From Rhizobium freirei PRF 81 (GTDB lineage Bacteria > Pseudomonadota > Alphaproteobacteria > Rhizobiales > Rhizobiaceae): DNA of 64,000 bases. A program made the translations under genes and the position numbers. This document shows, one piece after another, positions 16,931-26,497 of the stretch. Location of the stretch: assembly GCF_000359745.1 (NCBI RefSeq), contig NZ_AQHN01000083.1:202155-266154 (forward strand), given 5' to 3'. A model generated the notes under the pieces. That model made no database searches. It was not told where the DNA came from and saw only the letters and a program-made list of their open reading frames with translations. Position 1 is the first letter of the stretch, and each line of letters begins with the position of its first letter.

Positions 16931-18058
16931 ATGATTACGTTTGAGAAATCACCATTGGCGAGCGAGAACGAGCGCCTGATCCTCGATATCGTTCGCCGAC
17001 ATGAACCGATCGCGCGCGCGTTGATCACTGGGCACACCAATCTCACGCAGCAATCGGTCCATCGCCTGGTGGAGGCACTCATGACACGCGGTCTGCTGCG
17101 GGCCGCATCCCCGCTCAAAGGCATGCGTGGTCAACCAAGTCCTACGATCGAACTGGTGAAGGACGCCGTCTATTCCGTTGGTATTTCCATCAACACCGAC
17201 TCCGCCATCCTGTCGCTTGCCGATTTCGGCTGTCATATCGTCGCGCAGGAGACGGTGAAGATAGTGCCGAGCGATCGCCGGGAAACGCTCGCCGCGCTCG
17301 CGGAGACACTTCAAGACCTCCTGCAAAGCCATGGCATAGATCGTGATCGCCTCATCGGGCTTGGCTTTGCCATGTCGGGCTTCTTCGTGCTGGACACGCA
17401 TGTGTTCAACGCTCCGGAACCCTTGCGGGACTGGTCGTTGATCGAGCTGCGCCCGGAGCTGGAAGAACTTTTCAAGCTGCCCGTATGGCTGGAAAACAAC
17501 GCCACGACAGGTGCGATCGGCGAGAGCCTGCGCGGGGTTGGGCGCTGGTGCCGGACGTTTGCCTATCTTTCCTTCAACTACGGATTTGGCGGCGGTCTGG
17601 TTCTGGAGGGGAAATCCTATGTCGGCTTCCACGGCAACGCCGGAGAATTCAGCATGGTCTATACACCCGACGAAATGTCGCGGCGACCGGCCTTGCAATA
17701 CCTGATTGCCGCCTTGCGCGAGAATGGTGTCGACGTCGGCTCCATCGAAGATCTGCGACAAAACTTCGATCCGGCCTGGCCGGGTGTGGAGAGTTGGCTC
17801 GCCGATACCATGCCGATGCTCGATCGATTGATCGCCGCATTGATCGGCGTGCTCGATCCGCAGGCCATTGTATTTGGCGGACAATTGCCGCATGAGTTGG
17901 GGCGGCTGATGATCTCCCGCGCGCTGATGCCCTCCAAGCGTCGTCATCGCTATGGCGTTGCGCCAAACGAGGCGCGACTGGTCCTCAGCGAAACGAAGGG
18001 AGATGCCGCGGCTCTCGGGGCGGCTTTACTTCCGTTAAAGTTCATTTACTTTTTGTAA
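16931..18058 (+). CDS. ROK-family transcriptional regulator
   Basis: 375 residues. An N-terminal winged helix (NERLILDIVRRHEPIARALI, then LTQQSVHRLVEALMTRGLL) is followed by a ROK sugar-kinase-fold domain with VGISINTDSAILSLADF, LENNATTGAIGE and FGGGLVLEGKSYVGFHGNAGEF. The Cys-rich zinc signature (CxCGxxGC) seen in ROK kinases and many ROK repressors is absent: after GNAGEFS comes MVYTPDEMSRRP. It may sense a sugar without the zinc site. The target is not obvious; the divergent glycerophosphodiesterase is the nearest candidate. Confidence 0.85.
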   Translation: MITFEKSPLASENERLILDIVRRHEPIARALITGHTNLTQQSVHRLVEALMTRGLLRAASPLKGMRGQPSPTIELVKDAVYSVGISINTDSAILSLADFGCHIVAQETVKIVPSDRRETLAALAETLQDLLQSHGIDRDRLIGLGFAMSGFFVLDTHVFNAPEPLRDWSLIELRPELEELFKLPVWLENNATTGAIGESLRGVGRWCRTFAYLSFNYGFGGGLVLEGKSYVGFHGNAGEFSMVYTPDEMSRRPALQYLIAALRENGVDVGSIEDLRQNFDPAWPGVESWLADTMPMLDRLIAALIGVLDPQAIVFGGQLPHELGRLMISRALMPSKRRHRYGVAPNEARLVLSETKGDAAALGAALLPLKFIYFL

Positions 18059-18182
18059 CATAGCGGCCTTAATCGGCGCGCATTTGGGTGGGCAATGTGG
18101 CGCCGACCCCCGCGGAGATGTGAACTGCGGACTTAGCTAACCTCGGAAAGCAGGCCTTGGTCGCGACAGGAAACCGGATACC

Positions 18183-18213
18183 CATTCCGCTGCATCACAG
18201 ATTCAGCGGAATG
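18183..18213 (+). other. 10-bp hairpin covering the probable start codon of the next gene
   Basis: CATTCCGCTG (18183-18192) pairs perfectly with CAGCGGAATG (18204-18213) over an 11-base loop. The last three bases of the second arm are the ATG at 18211. If that ATG is the true start, the stem would hide it. If translation begins at TTG 18157 the hairpin is inside the coding region. Confidence 0.45.
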
Positions 18214-18879
18214 TCAGAGGCCGTTGATAAATCACCGTCGGAATTTGCTGGACGACCGCAATTGGCGCGTAAGACTGCTATCATCATCGGCAATGGAAGG
18301 CTGGACCGAGATCTTTCCAAGATCATCGACGGTGCCGAATTTGTGATGCGCTTTAACGAGCCGAACCTTTCCGATGACAGGAGCGGCTCGCGCACGGATG
18401 TGCTCATGCTGGCGGCATCGAGCAAAGCTTTGCACAAACGGATGGTCGATCCGGCCTTTCTGGAAAATGCGGCGCTCAAGTCCGCAAAAATATTGATGCT
18501 TGCCTACCATCCAGAGATCATCCGCAAATATCACCCGCAGCCCAATATCTTCCAGCGCCTGAGAGGCCGAAGGGCTGATTGGACGGCGCAAGCGATTGAA
18601 CTCATGGGGCATGCCGGCAAGGAGATCCGCATCATGCCGCCGCAATTCTATGCGGAGGGCTGCGCGGAACTCGGCATTGCGCCAAACCAGATGCGCACCG
18701 TCTTTCCAAGCACCGGCTTCCTCGGGATCCGCTATGCTCTCGCCAATTTCCCGGCTTTCGATTGGGATATCCGCCTATGCGGCTTTGGTTGGAAGGGATG
18801 GGCGCGGCATGACTGGCAGGGTGAGCGTGCCTGGGTCGAGGACAAGTTGGCAAGTGGCCGCATCGGCATGCTTGCCTAA
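18211..18879 (+). CDS. Sialyltransferase-fold (GT29-like) protein of unknown function
   Basis: 222 residues from ATG 18211, or 240 from TTG 18157. The segment TAIIIGNGRLDRDLSKIIDG followed by EFVMRFNEPN resembles the large sialylmotif of GT29 sialyltransferases (VGNSG...L...G..ID..D.VIRFN). Further on FPSTGFLGIRYALANF and RLCGFGWKGWARHDWQGERAWV resemble the small motif and the terminal His/Glu motif. Rhizobial relatives are often labelled urease operon accessory protein, with no urease gene near here. No signal peptide. A surface-glycan role is possible, not shown. Confidence 0.65.
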   Translation: MSEAVDKSPSEFAGRPQLARKTAIIIGNGRLDRDLSKIIDGAEFVMRFNEPNLSDDRSGSRTDVLMLAASSKALHKRMVDPAFLENAALKSAKILMLAYHPEIIRKYHPQPNIFQRLRGRRADWTAQAIELMGHAGKEIRIMPPQFYAEGCAELGIAPNQMRTVFPSTGFLGIRYALANFPAFDWDIRLCGFGWKGWARHDWQGERAWVEDKLASGRIGMLA

Positions 18880-18934
18880 GCCGGGGCGGCCTCGACATTA
18901 TTGAGCTATGGATTTCAAAGGGCGCAGCCCCCTA

Positions 18935-19900
18935 TTACTGCCCTAGCAGACTGCGCAACTCCGGTAGCCTGTCATTGACCAGCCAGCCATAATAGTTCTC
19001 TTCCGGCAGCTTCTTCCCGCCGGACGCGTCCGACGCCTGTCGCGAGGCGAGGGCGCGCCGCCGCGGTTGCCCGACATTATAGAGCGTGGCGGTCAGGCCC
19101 GGATTTTCGCTGATATCGAAGCCTTGGGCGCGATAGACATCCATGGCGTCCCTGACGATCGCGGCGATATAGATGACGCTGCGGTCGGGATCCATGATGT
19201 CGCGGTAGATGGCTTGCGGATCGTTGGCCGAAAGCTTCGGAAGGCCGCTGGTAGCATGCACGACATCGGTGACTTCGAGCGCGGTCAGCGGGCTGATCTG
19301 TCCGAGGCCAAAGGTTTGCCCCGCAAAAAACGGCTGGAAGAAAGCGCGCTGGAACGTCATGTTTTCATAGGTGACGCCGTCGATAACCTTGCCGCGAAAA
19401 CTCTTGTCCCAGGTTTCGTCGCGGCATTCCCACAATTCGGCGCTGCCGGTGAGGGCGTCGCAATGGGCAAATTCCGGCTTCTTTATGAAGGACTGGACGT
19501 TCACATCCTTATAGCTGAACTTGAAGTCAGCCTGGGAATAGGCGAGGGCCTTGACGTAATAGGACTTCACCCTGTTGACGATCGTGATGTTGTAGGTGTG
19601 TTCACCGACAAGTGCGCCGACAATATGGATCGGGTCGATCCTATAGGCCTGCGCGGCCTTTTTGATCGAAGCCATCAGCTCCCTGTCTTCGCGAAGCACG
19701 CCGACGATCTTCTGGTATTTTTCGTCGTAGCTCGTGTTGAACGCCTTGGCTCGCAGCGCCGATGTGTTGGGGATCGGCGGCTGGGTGCTGTTGCGATTGC
19801 CGGCCGGCACACGCACCAGATCGTGCCCAAAAGAGGCACTCGCCAAGGTAAGAATGAGAAGAAGACTGAGCGCCGGAATTCTCGACAGGCTTGTACGCAT
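18935..19900 (-). CDS. DUF1402 family exported protein
   Basis: About 321 residues with an N-terminal signal peptide (RTSLSRIPALSLLLILTLASASFG). The body, with ALVGEHTYNITIVNRVKSYYVKAL, AGQTFGLGQISPLTALEVTD and YIAAIVRDAMDVYR, matches the rhizobial DUF1402 family. The GLGQISP stretch recalls the goose-type or lytic-transglycosylase fold, so a peptidoglycan role is possible. Start at ATG 19900; a TTG six codons upstream is an alternative. It faces away from its neighbours and is probably monocistronic. Confidence 0.8.
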   Translation of the reverse strand: MRTSLSRIPALSLLLILTLASASFGHDLVRVPAGNRNSTQPPIPNTSALRAKAFNTSYDEKYQKIVGVLREDRELMASIKKAAQAYRIDPIHIVGALVGEHTYNITIVNRVKSYYVKALAYSQADFKFSYKDVNVQSFIKKPEFAHCDALTGSAELWECRDETWDKSFRGKVIDGVTYENMTFQRAFFQPFFAGQTFGLGQISPLTALEVTDVVHATSGLPKLSANDPQAIYRDIMDPDRSVIYIAAIVRDAMDVYRAQGFDISENPGLTATLYNVGQPRRRALASRQASDASGGKKLPEENYYGWLVNDRLPELRSLLGQ

Positions 19901-20102
19901 TCGCAAGTAGACTTTCAAAAATGTTCCCCGGCACGGGGATGATCTTCATAGTCGATTAACCTGCAAAGGCAAGGGCAAGCGCTTCTTCTGTCCGGCGAAT
20001 CACAATAAACTTTGCCTAAAGCAGCTTCTGGCTGCAGAGGTGTATGGCCATGCCGCCGAGGCGAGTTCAAGGCCTGCCGTCCTGGTTTTCGGGAGGATTT
20101 CG

Positions 20103-20423
20103 TTGAAACATCTTGTTGTGGCAGGAAGTATCCTGCTTGCAGCCGCGCCGGGCGAGGCCGTGCCGACGATGGCCGATGTTCCAGCCCTTGCCAAGACCGC
20201 CGTCGCGCGACGGATCGATGTGCCCGCGTCTGCCATCCATATATTGAACGCCAAGCCGAGCGAGCGGATGCCTGGCTTCGTCGTCTGCGGCCGCGTCGAC
20301 ACGGCCTCTGGAACAGGGGACAGCGAGCGCTTTTTCGTAATCATCCCGGGTGATTTTGCCATACTGGATCGGGACGGCAGAAGCCTGGTCGATACCTATT
20401 GGTCTGCCAATCACTGCGAGTGA
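20103..20423 (+). CDS. Small exported protein of unknown function
   Basis: 106 residues from TTG 20103, which has GGGAGGA at the right distance; a GTG at 20040 in frame has none. A short signal peptide (KHLVVAGSILLAAAPGEA) precedes a domain of about 85 residues ending in RFFVIIPGDFAILDRDGRSLVDTYW and a C-terminal HCE. Two Cys residues could form a disulfide. The 3' end overlaps the convergent BTLCP gene by 13 bp. I do not recognise the family. Confidence 0.6.
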   Translation: MKHLVVAGSILLAAAPGEAVPTMADVPALAKTAVARRIDVPASAIHILNAKPSERMPGFVVCGRVDTASGTGDSERFFVIIPGDFAILDRDGRSLVDTYWSANHCE

Positions 20424-21085
20424 GAGGCCAATGCCTTGCTGATCATGGCAAGCTGTTCAGGCGTACGTCCGGATTCAAGCCGAACCCAGCTGTTCGGATT
20501 GTCGGCGGACTGGCGCTTGATGAAGGTATAGCCCGTACCCTCCCAGGCTTTGACTGTGTCCGTGAGGTTGTCCAGGATAAGGTCGCCATCACTCGTGCGC
20601 GCCATCAGGACGAGATGTCCTTCATTGTTCTTGTCGAGAACGACGGTCAGCAGCAGTGCGGAGCGTGACCAGCCTGCCTCCACGAGCAGCTTCTTCTTCA
20701 ACAGGACGTAGTCGTTACAGTTGCCGGCTCCGTCGTCGGGATAGGTCCACCAGTTGATGATGCCGAGCTTGTAGATGCCGTAGTGGTCGTTGTCGCCGAC
20801 ACCCTGGATCTCGTGATTGACGAGGCTGTTGACCTGCTGCAGCTGCCGCCTGCGCTCATGGTCGATCGTGACGAATTCATCACTCTTCTCACCCGCCGCG
20901 CATTCTGCCGGCTGTGCCGAACAGAAACCGGCCCAGCCGACCGGTACGGTCGCGTCAGTGACCACCCGCGCGAATTGACGGGCTGGCGTGTTCACGGGGT
21001 TTGCTGCCGGCTTTGCGGTGGTGGCCGTCGAAAACGACAGGCCGGCAACGAAGAGAATGCTTGCAGCGATGAGGAATGAACGCAT
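20411..21085 (-). CDS. Bacterial transglutaminase-like cysteine proteinase (BTLCP family)
   Basis: 224 residues with a signal peptide (MRSFLIAASILFVAGLSFSTATTA). The papain-like triad of the BTLCP/DUF920 family is visible: Cys123 in GAGNCNDYVLLKK, His157 in EGHLVLMA and Asp172 in GDLILDN. The family includes LapG-type periplasmic proteases, but no LapD or large adhesin gene is near. ATG 21085 has GGAG six bases upstream. The gene converges on, and overlaps, the small exported protein. Confidence 0.82.
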   Translation of the reverse strand: MRSFLIAASILFVAGLSFSTATTAKPAANPVNTPARQFARVVTDATVPVGWAGFCSAQPAECAAGEKSDEFVTIDHERRRQLQQVNSLVNHEIQGVGDNDHYGIYKLGIINWWTYPDDGAGNCNDYVLLKKKLLVEAGWSRSALLLTVVLDKNNEGHLVLMARTSDGDLILDNLTDTVKAWEGTGYTFIKRQSADNPNSWVRLESGRTPEQLAMISKALASHSQ

Positions 21086-21403
21086 ACTCGGCTCCATGAA
21101 TTGCGCTCATGAAATCCGATGCGGTCAAATTTATTCGGAAGAAGATTGTTCGCATTTTAGCGAAGTCGCGTTTTGGGCCGCCTTGACCCGGAGCGCCGAT
21201 ACCGCGTCGCCTGATTTTTCTCAGGCGAGGCCACGGCAACCTCGCTGCCTTGAGGCCGAGCCGCGTGCGGAAAGATATGCGATTTCATCGACATATGGCG
21301 ATTGCTGAATGGTCTTGAACGCGTTTATGATTTGGTTACTTCAAATCGGAATCCCCGGCATGGGAAGTGCCGGGAGCGTGCAGGAAACACATCGGGAGGC
21401 TTT
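21086..21403. other. Intergenic region with an 8-bp hairpin
   Basis: About 318 bp between the divergent BTLCP and beta-glucosidase genes. A perfect hairpin TCGCCTGA - TTTTTC - TCAGGCGA lies at 21207-21228. No coding signal. Promoters for both neighbours should lie here but are not placed. Confidence 0.45.
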
Positions 21404-23875
21404 ATGATCGACGATATTCTCGACCGGATGACGCTTGAAGAGCAGGTTTCACTGCTTTCCGGCGCCGATTTCTGGACCACGGTGCCTGTTGAGCGGCTTG
21501 GCGTCCCGAAGATCAAGGTCACGGATGGTCCAAACGGCGCACGTGGTGCGGGCTCGCTCGTTGCCGGCGTCAACGCCGCCTGCTTTCCCGTTGCTATCGC
21601 CCTCGGTGCGACATGGAACCCGCAGCTCGTCGAGCGCATGGGTGTCGCTATTGCCGGGCAAGCCAAAAGCAAGGGCGCGTCCGTTCTGTTGGCGCCAACG
21701 GTCAATATTCATCGCTCGGGCCTCAATGGACGCAACTTCGAATGCTATTCCGAAGACCCCATGCTGACAGCGGAGCTTGCCGTCGCCTATATCCAGGGTG
21801 TGCAGAGCCAGGGCATCGCCGCGACGATCAAGCATTTTGCTGGGAACGAATCCGAGATCGAACGGCAGACGATGTCGTCGGATATCGATGAGCGTACCCT
21901 TCGCGAGATCTATCTGCTGCCGTTCGAGAGGGCCGTCAAAAAGGCCGGGGTCATGGCGGTCATGTCTTCCTACAACCGGTTGAACGGCATCTATACCAGC
22001 GAGCATCCGTGGCTGTTGACCACGGTTCTGCGCGAGGAATGGGGCTTCGACGGCATCGTCATGTCCGATTGGTTCGGTTCGCATACGACCGCCGCAACGG
22101 TCAACGCAGGGCTTGATCTCGAGATGCCGGGGCCGGCGCGCGATCGCGGCGAAAAGCTGGTGCGGGCGGTGCGCAACGGCGAGGTCAAGCCCGAGGCCGT
22201 CCGCATGGCCGCCCGTCGTATCTTGACGTTGCTTGAACGCGTCGGCGCGTTTGAGAAGGCGCCCGACTTGAGCGAGCATGCGCTTGATCTGCCTGAGGAC
22301 CGGGCTCTGATCCGTCAATTAGGCGCAGAAGGTGCCGTGCTTCTCAAGAACGACGGCATTTTGCCGCTCCAGAAAGCTGGCCTCGGACATGTGGCAGTCA
22401 TCGGGCCGAATGCCGCGGAGGCTCGGGTCATGGGTGGCGGCAGTGCCCAGATTGCCGCCCACTACAGGATAAGCCCGCTTGACGGGATCCGCGAGGCGCT
22501 GTCGAATGCCAATAGCATCCAATATGCTGCCGGCTGCCGCAACAATCGGCTCGTCAACGTCTTTTCCGGCGAGATGCGGGTGGAGTATTTCACAGGCCGG
22601 AACTGGTCCGGCTCGCCGATTGCGGTCGAAACAGCTGATGTGGGCGAGTTCTTCTGGTTCGATCTGCCGTCGGCGGAGCTTGATCCGAGCGACTTCTCCG
22701 CGCGTATGACGGCATTCTACGTGCCCGCCGAAAGCGGCGAGCACATTTTCGGCATGACCAACGCAGGTCTCGCCAAGCTCTACGTCGATGGCAGGCTGGT
22801 GGTCAACGGTTTCGATGGCTGGACGCGCGGCGACAATTATTTCGGGACCGCCAATGTCGAGCAACGTCAAAGCATCCACCTGGTGGCCGGTCAACGATAC
22901 GAGGTCGTTGTCGAATACTGCGCCCTCGGATCGACTGGGGAAGGCATCAATCTGACGGCCGTGCGTTTCGGCGTGGAGAAGCCGCTGGGCGACGCGGATA
23001 TGGCCGAGGCTGTCGAAACCGCCCGGGCTGCGGATGTCGCGTTGCTATTTGTCGGCCGTGACGGTCAGTGGGATACCGAGGGGCTCGATCTGCCCAACAT
23101 GCGGTTGCCGGGCCGGCAGGAGGAGCTGATCGAAAAGGTGGCGGCGGTGAACGCCAATACCGTTGTCGTCCTCCAGACCGGCGGCCCGATCGAGATGCCC
23201 TGGCTCGGCAGGGTCAAGGCCGTGCTGCAGATGTGGTATCCAGGCCAGGAACTCGGCCACGCAGTTGCCGATGTGCTGTTCGGCGATGTCGAGCCCGGTG
23301 GCCGCCTGCCGCAGACCTTCCCGAAGCAATTGTCGGATAATTCCGCGATGACCGGTGACGAAACCGTCTATCCGGGCAGGGATGGCCATGTCCGCTATGC
23401 CGAGGGCGTCTTCGTCGGCTACCGCCATCATGACACACGCGGTGTCGAGCCCCTGTTTCCCTTCGGCTTCGGCCTTGGCTATACGCGGTTCTCCTGGAGT
23501 AATGCGAAAGCCTCTGCGGTGCAGATGGGCTCGGAAGGGCTCACTGTATCTGTGGACATCACCAATATTGGCGACAGAAGAGGATCCGAGCTTGTGCAGC
23601 TCTATGTGCGCCCGCTTGCCCCGACGGTCGAGCGGCCGGACAAGGAGCTGCGTGCCTTTGCCAAGGTTCAATTGGCGCCTGGCGAGACGGGTACGGCCTC
23701 GCTGGTCCTCGGCCCGCGCGATCTCAGCTATTTCGATGAAAAGACGAAGGCGTTCCGCGCCTCAGCCGGTCGTTATGAACTCCTCGCCGCCGCCAATGCC
23801 GCCGATATCCGCTCTAACGTTACGATCGAGCTGGCAAAGGAATGGATCGGCGAGGCCTCGGACCGCGCGATCTGA
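21404..23875 (+). CDS. Glycoside hydrolase family 3 beta-glucosidase with PA14 insert
   Basis: 823 residues from ATG 21404, which has GGGAGG just upstream. The GH3 N-terminal barrel (TDGPNGARG, ATIKHFAGNE) holds the nucleophile Asp222 in GIVMSDWFGS. The GH3 C-terminal domain is split by a PA14 domain at about residues 382-525, and a fibronectin-III-like domain ends the protein. No signal peptide, so it should act in the cytoplasm. The substrate could be an oligosaccharide or plant beta-glucoside. No transporter gene lies beside it. Confidence 0.9.
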   Translation: MIDDILDRMTLEEQVSLLSGADFWTTVPVERLGVPKIKVTDGPNGARGAGSLVAGVNAACFPVAIALGATWNPQLVERMGVAIAGQAKSKGASVLLAPTVNIHRSGLNGRNFECYSEDPMLTAELAVAYIQGVQSQGIAATIKHFAGNESEIERQTMSSDIDERTLREIYLLPFERAVKKAGVMAVMSSYNRLNGIYTSEHPWLLTTVLREEWGFDGIVMSDWFGSHTTAATVNAGLDLEMPGPARDRGEKLVRAVRNGEVKPEAVRMAARRILTLLERVGAFEKAPDLSEHALDLPEDRALIRQLGAEGAVLLKNDGILPLQKAGLGHVAVIGPNAAEARVMGGGSAQIAAHYRISPLDGIREALSNANSIQYAAGCRNNRLVNVFSGEMRVEYFTGRNWSGSPIAVETADVGEFFWFDLPSAELDPSDFSARMTAFYVPAESGEHIFGMTNAGLAKLYVDGRLVVNGFDGWTRGDNYFGTANVEQRQSIHLVAGQRYEVVVEYCALGSTGEGINLTAVRFGVEKPLGDADMAEAVETARAADVALLFVGRDGQWDTEGLDLPNMRLPGRQEELIEKVAAVNANTVVVLQTGGPIEMPWLGRVKAVLQMWYPGQELGHAVADVLFGDVEPGGRLPQTFPKQLSDNSAMTGDETVYPGRDGHVRYAEGVFVGYRHHDTRGVEPLFPFGFGLGYTRFSWSNAKASAVQMGSEGLTVSVDITNIGDRRGSELVQLYVRPLAPTVERPDKELRAFAKVQLAPGETGTASLVLGPRDLSYFDEKTKAFRASAGRYELLAAANAADIRSNVTIELAKEWIGEASDRAI

Positions 23876-23911
23876 CGGTCGGAAGGCAACGGCGGCTTGG
23901 TTCGAGATGAA

Positions 23912-23942
23912 CGGTGAGGCGTAGAAGCGCTATGTCTCACCG
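23912..23942. terminator. Bidirectional terminator-like hairpin
   Basis: A 13-bp stem (CGGTGAGGCGTAG with CTATGTCTCACCG, two G-T wobbles in the plus-sense RNA) and 5-base loop between the convergent beta-glucosidase and GGDEF-EAL genes. Confidence 0.6.
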
Positions 23943-23974
23943 CTGCTGTTTAACCGATCGCCGGAAAGACAGCT

Positions 23975-26053
23975 TCACCGGCGCCGCATGCGCTGAGGCG
24001 GGACGCGCCCCGAGAAGGGGGAGGCAAGTTCCTCGTCTGCCATCTGTTCCACTTGAAAGATCTGCCCGACGGGCTTGGGTCTGCCAAGGAAGAAGCCCTG
24101 TGCCTCATCGCAACCCTCGATGCGGAGAATTTCCAGCTGATGATTGGTCTCCACGCCCTCGGCCAGGACCGGGATGTCCAGGCTCTTGCCGAGCGTGAGC
24201 ACGGCGCGAACGATCGCCTTTGCCTGAATGCTGTCGTCGACTTCATTCATGAAGGAGCGGTCGAGCTTGATCTTGTCGAAAGGGAACGAACGCAGCGTGT
24301 CGAGCGAGGAATAGCCGGTGCCGAAATCGTCAATGGCGATGGTGACGCCAAGCGCCCGGATCTGTCGCAGCACATGCAGCGTCCGGGTCTTGTCGGCGAT
24401 GATCGTCGACTCGGTGATCTCCAGTTCGAGCCTTGACGGCGACAGGCCCGTTTCCAGAAGGATCGAATGGACGAGCTTGGCAAGGTCTGCGTGCGCGAAT
24501 TGTACCGGCGACAGATTGACGGCGATCTTGTAAGGCTTGCTCCAGGTGGCGGCTTCCCGGCAGGCATTTCGCATGACCCATTCGCCGATGACGAGGATCG
24601 TGCCGCTTTCCTCGGCGATGGGGATGAATTCCGAAGGCGGCACGGAACCGCGCTCGGGATGATTCCAGCGGACCAGGACTTCATAGCCGCAAACCTCACC
24701 CGTCTGAACCGAGGTTTGCACCTGATAATGCAGATCCAGCTGATCCAATTCGACCGCGCGCCGCAGATCCTGCGCAAGCGTGTGACGGGCGCGTGCCGCT
24801 TCATCCATTTTGGATTCGTAGAAGCAGACGGCGCGACCGATATCGGCCTTGGCACGATACATCGCAAGATCGGCATTGCTGATCAGGCGCTCCTGATCGT
24901 CGCCGTCGTCGGGATAGACGGCGACGCCGATGCTTGCGCCGGTTACGGTCTCGAAGTCATCGATCCGGATGGGTTCGAACAGAAATTTTTCCAGTCGCGC
25001 GACGAAATCCAGAAGTTCGCTCTGGTTCTGGAACCGTTTGGCGGCGGCAAATTCATCACCGCCGACACGCGCGACAAACTCGCCATCCTTGATGACGCGC
25101 AGGAGCCGACGCCCGATGGCCTTCAGCGCCTGGTCGCCCGCCTTGTGGCCGCGCAGATCGTTGATTTCCTTGAAGCGATCGAGATCTATGCCAATCACGG
25201 CGAGCTTTGCACTGTCTTCCTTTGCATGTTCCAGCGCGCGATCGAGATAGTCGTTGAAGCTACTGCGGTTGGGCAGGCCGGTCAGGAGGTCGTTAAGCGC
25301 CATGTGCTGGAGCTTCTGGATGGATTCCTGCGAAGCGCGTTCGTCGATCATGTAGCTGGCAATGCCCGTGCCGATGACGAGCAACCAGCCGCCGGCGACA
25401 GCGACGGCCATGGCCTTCAGCGCATAGGAATCGGCAAGACCGTCGCCGGTCGCCAGCGGCGTGACGGAGACCGCCGTCATCGCTGTAAAATGCAGCAGAA
25501 CGACCGCCAGAACGAAAAGCACGAGCGCGGTCAGCGACCAGTAGCGCCACGGCCGGCGGATCGCCTGATTGATGGCGGCCGCGGCTAGCGTTACCGAAAG
25601 GACGACTGAGGCGAAGACATAGCTCATGTCCCATTCGACGATGCCATCGACGTGATAGGCCATCATGCCGGTATAATGCATGGCCGTGATGGCAAGTCCG
25701 ACAACCGCGCCACCCAGCTCCGGCGCGATCCGCGGTAGGCGCGACAGTGCGATTGCAACCCCTCCGGCGGATCCGGCCACGGCCAGCAGAAACGAAGCCA
25801 TCGTCAGGATCGGATCGAAGGTGACGGGTGCGCCGACCTCGTAGGCCAGCATCGCGATGAAATGTGTGCACCATATTGATGCGCCTGCAGCCACTCCGGT
25901 CAGAAAGATCCAGCCGCCGCGCTGAAGTCCGTACGTTCTTTCTGCCCGCCGCAGTAGGTTGAGCGTTATCCAGCTGCCGCTGACACAGACAAATGCCGCA
26001 AGAAATACGAGCCACAGATTATGCGCTGTGACGATGCATGAAATGACGCGCAC
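23975..26053 (-). CDS. MHYT-GGDEF-EAL cyclic-di-GMP protein
   Basis: 692 residues. The N-terminal 230 residues form a seven-helix MHYT sensor with CTHFIAMLAY, AMHYTGMMAY and LLHFTAMTAV, thought to bind a metal or small diatomic ligand. A GGDEF domain follows with intact GGDEF at 331-335, then an EAL domain with EVLVRW at about 458, ELEITES, DDFGTGYSSL and LAEGVET. Both catalytic sites look intact, so it could make and break cyclic di-GMP at the inner membrane. It stands alone. Confidence 0.92.
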   Translation of the reverse strand: MRVISCIVTAHNLWLVFLAAFVCVSGSWITLNLLRRAERTYGLQRGGWIFLTGVAAGASIWCTHFIAMLAYEVGAPVTFDPILTMASFLLAVAGSAGGVAIALSRLPRIAPELGGAVVGLAITAMHYTGMMAYHVDGIVEWDMSYVFASVVLSVTLAAAAINQAIRRPWRYWSLTALVLFVLAVVLLHFTAMTAVSVTPLATGDGLADSYALKAMAVAVAGGWLLVIGTGIASYMIDERASQESIQKLQHMALNDLLTGLPNRSSFNDYLDRALEHAKEDSAKLAVIGIDLDRFKEINDLRGHKAGDQALKAIGRRLLRVIKDGEFVARVGGDEFAAAKRFQNQSELLDFVARLEKFLFEPIRIDDFETVTGASIGVAVYPDDGDDQERLISNADLAMYRAKADIGRAVCFYESKMDEAARARHTLAQDLRRAVELDQLDLHYQVQTSVQTGEVCGYEVLVRWNHPERGSVPPSEFIPIAEESGTILVIGEWVMRNACREAATWSKPYKIAVNLSPVQFAHADLAKLVHSILLETGLSPSRLELEITESTIIADKTRTLHVLRQIRALGVTIAIDDFGTGYSSLDTLRSFPFDKIKLDRSFMNEVDDSIQAKAIVRAVLTLGKSLDIPVLAEGVETNHQLEILRIEGCDEAQGFFLGRPKPVGQIFQVEQMADEELASPFSGRVPPQRMRRR

Positions 26054-26497
26054 TTAAAGAATCCCGAATCTGGTCACTGCAGTGATGGTCATTTGGTTTG
26101 CGATCCTCACAACTCAAATTGCCAGGTACGCTTTCGCGGGCAAACACTGAAGATCGAGTAAAGACAACCTGCGCAAATTGTCGGGAAAAGTGTTGTTCCA
26201 GGCGGGTTTCCCGGTCGTCCCGATGGCACGTTGTTTACGAAAACGTCAATGGGCTGAATAGATTAGACCTTGTCTGCCGGTCAAATTGGGGTGGTTTCGT
26301 AAAGTCGATCGCGCATAAGTATATTTTTCCATTGTAGGTAAATTTTACATAAATTCGAATGGACTAAAATAGAAATACGTCATTATCGGAATATAAACAT
26401 TTATTTGCGATACTATCGTCAAGTATATTTGAAAGTGTCGCTGATTTCTACTTATGCGGCATTTGTTTGTGTAACCTCCACCAGAGAGAGCTTGTTC
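26054..26497. other. AT-rich intergenic region
   Basis: About 440 bp before the Tad/vWA gene. The part from 26280 is strongly AT-rich and probably contains its promoter. No stable coding signal; a 79-codon open frame at 26098-26337 has no ribosome site and no recognisable domain. Confidence 0.4.

Noticed and set aside
24467..25588. Plus-strand open frame of about 373 codons opposite the MHYT-GGDEF-EAL gene
   Set aside because: The other strand encodes intact GGDEF and EAL motifs; this frame has none.
26098..26337. 79-codon open frame in the AT-rich gap
   Set aside because: No ribosome site, no domain, codon use unlike neighbours.
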